This document shows positions 59,348-64,000 of a stretch of 64,000 nucleotides of DNA, piece by piece. Every line of letters starts with the position of its first letter. Within the stretch, counting starts at the first letter, position 1. A model generated the notes under the pieces. That model was not told the origin of the DNA. It did not search any database and saw nothing but the letters and a program-made list of their open reading frames with translations. A program made the position numbers and the translations under genes. This stretch comes from Paenibacillus tyrphae (GTDB lineage: Bacteria > Bacillota > Bacilli > Paenibacillales > NBRC-103111): assembly GCF_000722545.1 (NCBI RefSeq), contig NZ_JNVM01000013.1, positions 1 through 64,000 on the forward strand, written 5' to 3'.

Positions 59348-61624
59348 TTAGTTTGCTTTCAAGGCTTGCTCCAACGGCCGATTGTTCTGCAGCGTCACGT
59401 CGTCCCCGTACAGCTTGAGCGTCAGCACTTCGCCTTCTTCCAGCGTAAGCCGGATGCTCTGACGGTCGACATCCACAGCGAGCTTGCGTCCGCGGTATTG
59501 AAGCTGGAACGAATACCGGTCCCACTGCCCCGGAATTGCAGGCGCCAGCGACAGCCCGCTCTCCTTCAAGCGGAGGCCGGCAAAGCCGTAGACGATCGAC
59601 ATCCAAGTGCCGCCCATGTTCGCCATATGCAGGCCGTCTTTGGTATTGCCATGTGTGTTGTCGAGATCGAGACGGGCCGTTTCGTTGAAATAATCGTAAG
59701 CTTTGGCATCGTATCCCAGCTTGGAGGCCATAATACTGAAAATGCAGGAAGACAGCGACGAATCATGGGTCGTGATCTTCTCATAATAGGTATAAGAGTT
59801 GCGGATCGTCTCCAGCTCCTGCTCGTCCTCCAACAGGAAGTGCGCGAGCACCGTATCCGCTTGCTTGCACACCTGGTAACGGTAGAGCGTCAACGGATGA
59901 TAATGCAGCAGCAGCGGGTATTTCTCTTCCGGCGTGTTTTCAAAATCCCAAACCGCTTTTTGCAGGAACGTATCGTCCTGAGGGTTAATGTTCAGCGCCG
60001 AATCGTACGGCAGATACATGCACTCCGCCGCTTTCTGCCATGCTTCCGCTTCCTGCTTCGTCACGTTCAGCCGCGCGCACAACCGGTCTAATGTTGTCGG
60101 AGCAATTTCGGCCAGCAGCCCGTAAGCCTTGGCCGCCCACTTCAGATTATGCTTGGCCATCGCGTTGGTATAGTAGTTGTTGTTGACAACGCACGTATAT
60201 TCGTCGGGTCCGGTCACGTTGTCGATCCGGAACTCGCCGTTCAAATAATGGCCCATATCCAGCCAGAGACGCGCCGTTTCAAACAGCAATTCGGCGCCGT
60301 ACGTTTTCATGAATTCGTCGTCCTGCGTGCCGAGATAATACTGGATATAGCTGTAGGCGATATCCCCGCTAATATGATACTGGGCCGTGCCCGATGGGAA
60401 GAACGACGAGCATTCCGTCCCGGAAATCGTGCGCCATGGGAACAAGGCTCCTTGCTTATGCCCCATTTCTTTGGCCCGAGCCCGCGCCTGATCCAAGGTC
60501 GAATAACGGTAAATCAGCAGCTGGCGGGCAATCTCCGGCTTCGTCATCAGAAAGACCGGGAACATGTAAATTTCCGTATCCCAGAAATAATGCCCTTCGT
60601 AGCCTTCCCCGGACAAGCCCTTGGCCGAAATATTGCTGTGTTCGTCCCGGCCGACCGACTGGAGCAAATGATAGAGGTTGAAGCGGATGCCTTCCTGCAG
60701 GCTGCCATCTCCTTCGATATGGATGTCGGCGTTTGCCCAAAAGTCGTCAAGGTACGTTTTTTGGGCATCCAGCAGGTCTTCAAACGTCATCCCGCCGAGC
60801 TGTTCATGAATGCCGATGGCCTGTTCAACGAGATTATCCTGGTGGCGCAAAGTGTCCGTGTACACGTTCCACTTCGTCACCCGAACCGGTTCGGTCAAGT
60901 CAAACGTCAGCACGGTTTCGCCGTTAGCGATCTTGACTTCGGCCGTGTCGGATGCCGTATGGCGGCTGACGCAAGCCGTTTTCAAGCCGGACGCCAGGGT
61001 GCGGTCCAGCGCGTAGACGTAGCCTTGCTTTTCACCGGCTTCTTCCACTTGCAGACGTTTGGAATGACCGGAGGCGACCCGGGGATCGTTCGGATCGGCG
61101 AAGTTGGACACGTCCCCGTTGACGGTCGACACCACTTTGACCCGCCCGGTGAAATTGACCGGCTCGATCCGCAGATCGATCGCAAACAATTCTCTGACGG
61201 TCATGGAAACGACGCGCCGGAAGTGGAGCTTCACTTCTTTGCCGCCCGGAGAACGCCAGTGCACCGTTCTTTCGGTGTAGCCGCGGTCAAGGTGAAGCCG
61301 ACGCTCGTAGGCAACCGCCTCCCCGGCAAATAAAGAGAACTCTTCTTCGTCGTCGCCCAAATAGATCTTGATCGTTTGCGCGTCGATGATATTGAGCAGC
61401 TTCTGCTGGGTTCCCGGGAAGGCGTAAAGCTTTTCTCCGTAAGGGATTTCGATCACATCATGAAACGCGTTCTGGTACGTGCCCCGGATCGAGACCATCT
61501 CCGGGCGGTAGCCTTCTTCAAAGTTGCCGCGAACGCCAAGATACCCGTTGCCTAAAGAAAATAAGCTTTCCAAATTCAGCAAAGCTTTCGGAGTCAATTC
61601 ATTGTTCGTCAAAGTCCATGTCAC
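59348..61624 (-). CDS. GH65 family disaccharide phosphorylase, maltose phosphorylase type
   Basis: The 758-residue cytosolic enzyme has a beta-sandwich N-terminal domain (SLFSLGNGYLGVRGNFEEGY near residue 25), a helical barrel with GYEGHYFWDTEIYMFP near residue 345, and the catalytic Glu in VTGPDEYTCVVNNNYYTN near residue 487. KQADTVLA and HDSSLSSCIFSIMASKLG line the phosphate pocket in the family. It splits maltose, or possibly trehalose or kojibiose, with phosphate to beta-glucose 1-phosphate and glucose. GTG start with GGGAGTG upstream. It heads the unit with pgmB and is controlled by O1 and O2. Which disaccharide is used is not certain. Confidence 0.9.
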   Translation of the reverse strand: MTWTLTNNELTPKALLNLESLFSLGNGYLGVRGNFEEGYRPEMVSIRGTYQNAFHDVIEIPYGEKLYAFPGTQQKLLNIIDAQTIKIYLGDDEEEFSLFAGEAVAYERRLHLDRGYTERTVHWRSPGGKEVKLHFRRVVSMTVRELFAIDLRIEPVNFTGRVKVVSTVNGDVSNFADPNDPRVASGHSKRLQVEEAGEKQGYVYALDRTLASGLKTACVSRHTASDTAEVKIANGETVLTFDLTEPVRVTKWNVYTDTLRHQDNLVEQAIGIHEQLGGMTFEDLLDAQKTYLDDFWANADIHIEGDGSLQEGIRFNLYHLLQSVGRDEHSNISAKGLSGEGYEGHYFWDTEIYMFPVFLMTKPEIARQLLIYRYSTLDQARARAKEMGHKQGALFPWRTISGTECSSFFPSGTAQYHISGDIAYSYIQYYLGTQDDEFMKTYGAELLFETARLWLDMGHYLNGEFRIDNVTGPDEYTCVVNNNYYTNAMAKHNLKWAAKAYGLLAEIAPTTLDRLCARLNVTKQEAEAWQKAAECMYLPYDSALNINPQDDTFLQKAVWDFENTPEEKYPLLLHYHPLTLYRYQVCKQADTVLAHFLLEDEQELETIRNSYTYYEKITTHDSSLSSCIFSIMASKLGYDAKAYDYFNETARLDLDNTHGNTKDGLHMANMGGTWMSIVYGFAGLRLKESGLSLAPAIPGQWDRYSFQLQYRGRKLAVDVDRQSIRLTLEEGEVLTLKLYGDDVTLQNNRPLEQALKAN

Positions 61625-61654
61625 CGCTTATCACTCCCGGACGTAAAATTAATG

Positions 61655-61672
61655 TTTGAAAAGCTTTTCAAA
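61655..61672. promoter_or_regulatory. LacI-type operator O1 at the GH65 gene
   Basis: TTTGAAAAGCTTTTCAAA is a perfect 18-bp palindrome 30 bases before the GH65 start and downstream of its predicted promoter, where it would block transcription. Confidence 0.8.
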
Positions 61673-61716
61673 TTCAATCAAAGCATGGTTTCTAGTTTAT
61701 CGAACCATTCCACTCT

Positions 61717-61746
61717 ATTATCAGTGAGATTGCGGGTTGTTGTAAA
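61717..61746 (-). promoter_or_regulatory. Promoter of the GH65-pgmB unit
   Basis: On the minus strand TTTACA (61741-61746) and GATAAT (61717-61722) are 18 bases apart. It lies between operators O1 and O2. Confidence 0.5.
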
Positions 61747-61857
61747 GTGGTTTTTTTCGCGGATTTTGCTTTGTTTTTGGCGTTTTTCGCCGCTGGGTCG
61801 TGTTATTTAGCCACTATTGAGAGAATCCACGGGTTTCCCGTTTTTCGAGGTGAAATG

Positions 61858-61875
61858 TATGAAAAGCTTTTCAAA
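61858..61875. promoter_or_regulatory. LacI-type operator O2, upstream
   Basis: TATGAAAAGCTTTTCAAA has the same core as O1, with one arm mismatch. Its centre is 203 bp from that of O1, so repressor bound at both could loop the promoter between them. Confidence 0.7.
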
Positions 61876-61965
61876 AATTCGACGAGTGCCCGGAAGGCGA
61901 TTCGAGTCTCAGGCCATCGTAAGTTACGGGTTAAGCCTTTCTTGCGGATGGGTGGCATATGGCAA

Positions 61966-62044
61966 CGGTTTAACCGAAATATTCTTAGTTAACTTAAGAA
62001 ACTCAGTAAAATCAATGGGTTAACCGGTTTATCACGGTTAACTT
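61966..62044. other. Cluster of TTAAC-type motifs in an unassigned gap
   Basis: GGTTTAACCG, AGTTAACT, GGTTAACCGG and CGGTTAACTT occur within 80 bp, and one more GTTAACC near 62218. They could be binding sites or a degenerate repeat. The 530-bp gap 61676-62208 otherwise holds O2 and a 43-bp repeat; no gene is supported in it. Confidence 0.35.
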
Positions 62045-62091
62045 CAATAAAATCAAGGCTAAAAAGTTTACCTGATTAAAGGGTAGTATAC

Positions 62092-62134
62092 GGGGTCTGC
62101 TCACGAAACGGAATAAATCCGTGCGCTAACCAAT
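62092..62134 (+). repeat. 43-bp direct repeat, copy A
   Basis: GGGGTCTGCTCACGAAACGG starts this copy and GCGCTAACCAAT ends it. It differs from copy B at 63262-63304 at three positions. Within it ACGGA and TCCGT can pair. The two copies flank the hydrolase gene in direct orientation. Confidence 0.8.
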
Positions 62135-62268
62135 CGGCCCCCTTAAATTTTATACCCCTGTATCCTTTTAGCCTCCAAAATCAAATTATCGCTGTTGGGA
62201 CATGCAAATTGGCGAAGTTAACCAAATATATTCGATGGTATAACAAAGTGAAAATGGAGGGTAAAAGG

Positions 62269-63135
62269 ATGTTTAACTGTTTTTTTGTCGAGGTCTCGGG
62301 AAACACAATTTTCGTGCGCCGTTATGGACAAGGGCCGGCAATTCTATTGGTGCACGGCTTCCCGCGCACAAGCCTGATGTGGCGATTCCTCGCGCCGAAG
62401 CTTGCGGAAAATCATACTGTGATTTGCGTAGACTTACGTGCCTACGGCCGCAGCGGGATACCCGCCTCCAGCCACGATCACTTTCCTTATTCAAAGCGCG
62501 CGATGGCGAAGGAATTGGTTGAGGTGATGAGTAAACTTGGCTTTCCGACCTTCATATTGATCGGTCACGACCGCGGGGGACGCGTCAGCTACCGTATGGC
62601 CTTGGATCATCCGAAGAATGTGGAGCGTCTGGCCGTGTTTGACGTCATTCCGATTTTCGAAGCGTGGAAACGGGCAGATGCGCGCTTCGCTCAAACCTAC
62701 TGGCCCTGGAGTTTACTGTCGCAGAAACAACCGCTGCCGGAGAGTTATCTGCTCGGTGCTCCCGAGGCCGTCTTCCATAACCCCTTCGGCGAAGGTTCCT
62801 TCGGCCGCGAAGTCTTGCAAGAGTACGTTTCAACCTATTACAATCCGGCCCGCGTGCATGGTATCTGCGAGGAATATCGAGCTGCAGCGACGATCGATGT
62901 CGAACACGACCGCGCGGACAAAGAAGCGTCGAAAAAAATTGAATGTCCGATGCTGCATCTGTGGGCGGAGGGCGGTTGGCTTGACACTTACTATGCAAAA
63001 GACGGCGGTCCGCTCGGCATATGGCGGCAATGGGCTCCGAAGGTGCAAGGGCAAGCGATAAAGGGTGGCCACTTCTTCCCAGAAGAGAATCCTGACGACA
63101 CGGCGGTTCTCGTGAAGCTGTTCCTCTCCGCTTAA
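62269..63135 (+). CDS. Alpha/beta hydrolase, haloacetate-dehalogenase/epoxide-hydrolase group
   Basis: The 288-residue protein has the oxyanion motif LLVHGFPRTSLMWR near residue 27 and the nucleophile elbow GHDRGGRVSYRMAL near residue 100, with Asp as nucleophile. FDVIPIFEAW and WPWSLLSQKQPLPE follow, and a late KGGHFFPEENPDD supplies the catalytic His near residue 268. The Asp nucleophile and DRGGR pattern are typical of fluoro/haloacetate dehalogenases; epoxide hydrolases are close. The substrate is unproven. ATG 62269 has GGAGGG upstream. It is alone and flanked by two copies of a 43-bp repeat, suggesting later acquisition. Confidence 0.83.
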   Translation: MFNCFFVEVSGNTIFVRRYGQGPAILLVHGFPRTSLMWRFLAPKLAENHTVICVDLRAYGRSGIPASSHDHFPYSKRAMAKELVEVMSKLGFPTFILIGHDRGGRVSYRMALDHPKNVERLAVFDVIPIFEAWKRADARFAQTYWPWSLLSQKQPLPESYLLGAPEAVFHNPFGEGSFGREVLQEYVSTYYNPARVHGICEEYRAAATIDVEHDRADKEASKKIECPMLHLWAEGGWLDTYYAKDGGPLGIWRQWAPKVQGQAIKGGHFFPEENPDDTAVLVKLFLSA

Positions 63136-63257
63136 TGAAAGATGTGGTACTGCTTGCTGTTTCTTCTTATCTGCTGAAGCAGGTGCATTTGGCTCCTTTC
63201 TTGACTGAACCGCCAGCCTACTGAATCTGTTTAAATGTGGCATTCTCGCCGGGGTCT

Positions 63258-63327
63258 AATAGGGGTCTGCTCACGAAACGGAGTAAACCCATGCGCTAAC
63301 CAATAATTACCATATCAGACCCCTATA
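63258..63327. repeat. Inverted-repeat unit with the second copy of the 43-bp repeat
   Basis: The 43-bp repeat (63262-63304) is enclosed here by ATAGGGGTCTG and CAGACCCCTAT, a perfect 11-bp inverted pair. The whole unit of about 70 bp looks like a small REP or MITE-type element. Copy A at 62092 has a more worn right arm. Confidence 0.65.
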
Positions 63328-63361
63328 CTGTTGTGGCCTGGGGTGGCGTTTGTGACCGAGG

Positions 63362-63576
63362 TTAAACCATCCGTTTAAAGGTTAGGTTTTTCAACCGATC
63401 CTGCAATATTTCTTCCATGATAACCGGCAAGTTGTCCCCGATTCTACCTCAACAATATGCAGTGATGGTACATTGCGACAATTAATTAACAAAGCTACAT
63501 TTTTTAATGTTTCCTCTACTAACTTTTTTAATGAGATATCTTCTTTAGTTAATTTCACATCGATTTCAATAGACAT
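63362..63576 (-). pseudogene. Small gene with an apparent frameshift in a G4 run
   Basis: ATG at 63576 with GAGGTAA upstream opens a frame reading MSIEIDVKLTKEDISLKKLV. At the four-G run near 63437 the frame turns into CRLSWKKYCRIG and stops, while the next frame reads GDNLPVIMEEILQDRLKNL and continues to 63362. One more G would give a protein of about 71 residues. The start overlaps the end of the upstream small gene. No family was recognised; size and coupling resemble immunity-type partners. Confidence 0.45.
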
Positions 63577-63739
63577 GGTTTACCTCGGGATAAACTATTA
63601 ATTACAATCCAACCATCAGCAGTAATGACGTAAATCCTACTAAATTTTCTCTGACTCGAATTTTACAAAATGGACCACTTTGGATGAAATTCAAAAGGGT
63701 ATCATTGATGTGCATCATTTGAAATGGTGAAATCTTCAT
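63555..63739 (-). pseudogene. Small gene with an apparent frameshift in an A4 run
   Basis: ATG at 63739 with AGGTAA upstream reads MKISPFQMMHINDTLLNFIQ. Near 63648 the frame leads to a stop soon after, while the neighbouring frame reads RIYVITADGWIVINSLSRGK and ends at 63555. One more A in the run would join them into about 61 residues. It overlaps the next gene by 22 bases. Function not recognised. Confidence 0.4.
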
Positions 63740-63814
63740 ACGGGTATTACCTGGGTTATATGTGTTATTAACTGAATGATGGTTCAATCAGCAGTGGGTA
63801 ACCCCCACCCAAAG

Positions 63815-63851
63815 AAGGACCCTGAATGGCACAGGCCAATCAAGGTCCTTC
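63815..63851 (-). terminator. Terminator of the gene cut by the right edge
   Basis: AAGGACC and GGTCCTT pair around a 23-base loop. On the minus strand CTTTGGGTGGG follows, a weak T-tract. Confidence 0.5.
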
Positions 63852-63856
63852 GTAAT

Positions 63857-64000
63857 CATGAACATGAACAAATTTTAATCATACTCAACCCATACTTCTT
63901 TATCTATGGATTGTGCCTTTTCAAGTAAATCAAATATGCTTTGATACACCGTCAATGTCTCTTGATCTAATTCTTTTTTATTGACACTTTGAAGATCAAT
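63857..64000 (-). CDS. C-terminal part of a small protein, cut by the window edge
   Basis: The visible 47 residues include ELDQETLTVYQSIFDLLEKA, a polar helical stretch, and end KICSCS. A one-base shift near 63900 (AAG to AAAG) would instead give an end VWVEYD at 63876, so the true C-terminus is uncertain. The start is outside the window. The region is AT-rich compared with the rest. No family was recognised. Confidence 0.4.

Noticed and set aside
58532..60091. 519-residue plus-strand open frame over pgmB and the GH65 gene
   Set aside because: It covers two well-recognised minus-strand enzymes and has no recognisable motif.
61747..61992. 81-residue plus-strand frame upstream of the hydrolase
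   Set aside because: No ribosome site, hydrophobic and random composition, and it runs through operator O2.
62092..63327. Complete insertion sequence around the hydrolase
   Set aside because: The flanking repeats are only 43 bp and no transposase or integrase is present, so only small repeat units are reported.

Overview
The window looks like chromosomal DNA of a spore-former of the Paenibacillaceae (Paenibacillus/Cohnella type). The pointers are a high-GC Firmicute composition, strong AGGAGG-type ribosome sites in front of many GTG and TTG starts, a SigA-type primary sigma factor, a surface protein with three SLH domains, a T-box leader, Bce- and Bcr-type cell-wall antibiotic modules with intramembrane-sensing kinases, and a GH65 phosphorylase paired with beta-phosphoglucomutase. 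No rRNA, tRNA, CRISPR array or transposase gene was seen.

Layout. 0-2.3 kb: a partial copy of a foldback repeat, a SolA-like amine oxidase and an aldo/keto reductase. 2.3-16.8 kb: one long minus-strand block that resembles the organosulfur clusters of Bacillus subtilis (ytmI-ytnM and yxeK types): LysR regulator, two luciferase-family monooxygenases, a peptide/nickel-type ABC importer with fused ATPases, a DinB protein, then a cystine-type ABC importer, a GNAT acetyltransferase and an M20 deacylase. 17-24 kb: secreted beta-helix protein, membrane acyltransferase, metallophosphoesterase, EamA transporter, DeoR regulator, adenosine deaminase. 24-31 kb: rpoD and a ~1790-residue SLH-anchored protein (RCC1, FN3, Ig-like and DUF5011-like repeats). 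31-37.5 kb: second acyltransferase, LysR regulator, aroF with a T-box, an LpdD-like protein, and a serine hydrolase coupled to a 41-residue membrane protein.

37.5-46 kb is the most striking part. It holds two bacitracin-type resistance modules side by side. One appears intact (response regulator, kinase, BcrA-like ATPase, BcrB-like permease, UppP), with four 11-bp phased repeats before the ATPase gene. The other is a Bce module in which the kinase and regulator look intact and the BceR-type operator is kept, but the ATPase has lost Walker A, Walker B and the H-loop, and the permease has lost its large extracellular domain. Both losses are in frame. A 263-bp foldback element lies between the modules; its end matches the left edge of the window.

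46-54 kb: TetR/FAD-oxidoreductase pair, small secreted protein, tandem imine-reductase-like genes with a MerR regulator and two 20-bp-spacer MerR-type promoters, a small acidic protein, asnB. 54-57.3 kb: TetR regulator, ethanolamine permease and a broken phosphorylcholine-phosphatase-like gene. 57.4-61.9 kb: LacI regulator, pgmB and a GH65 phosphorylase sharing three near-identical palindromic operators. 62-64 kb: a haloacetate-dehalogenase-like hydrolase between two copies of a 43-bp repeat, then an AT-richer edge with small genes whose frames are broken at homopolymer runs.
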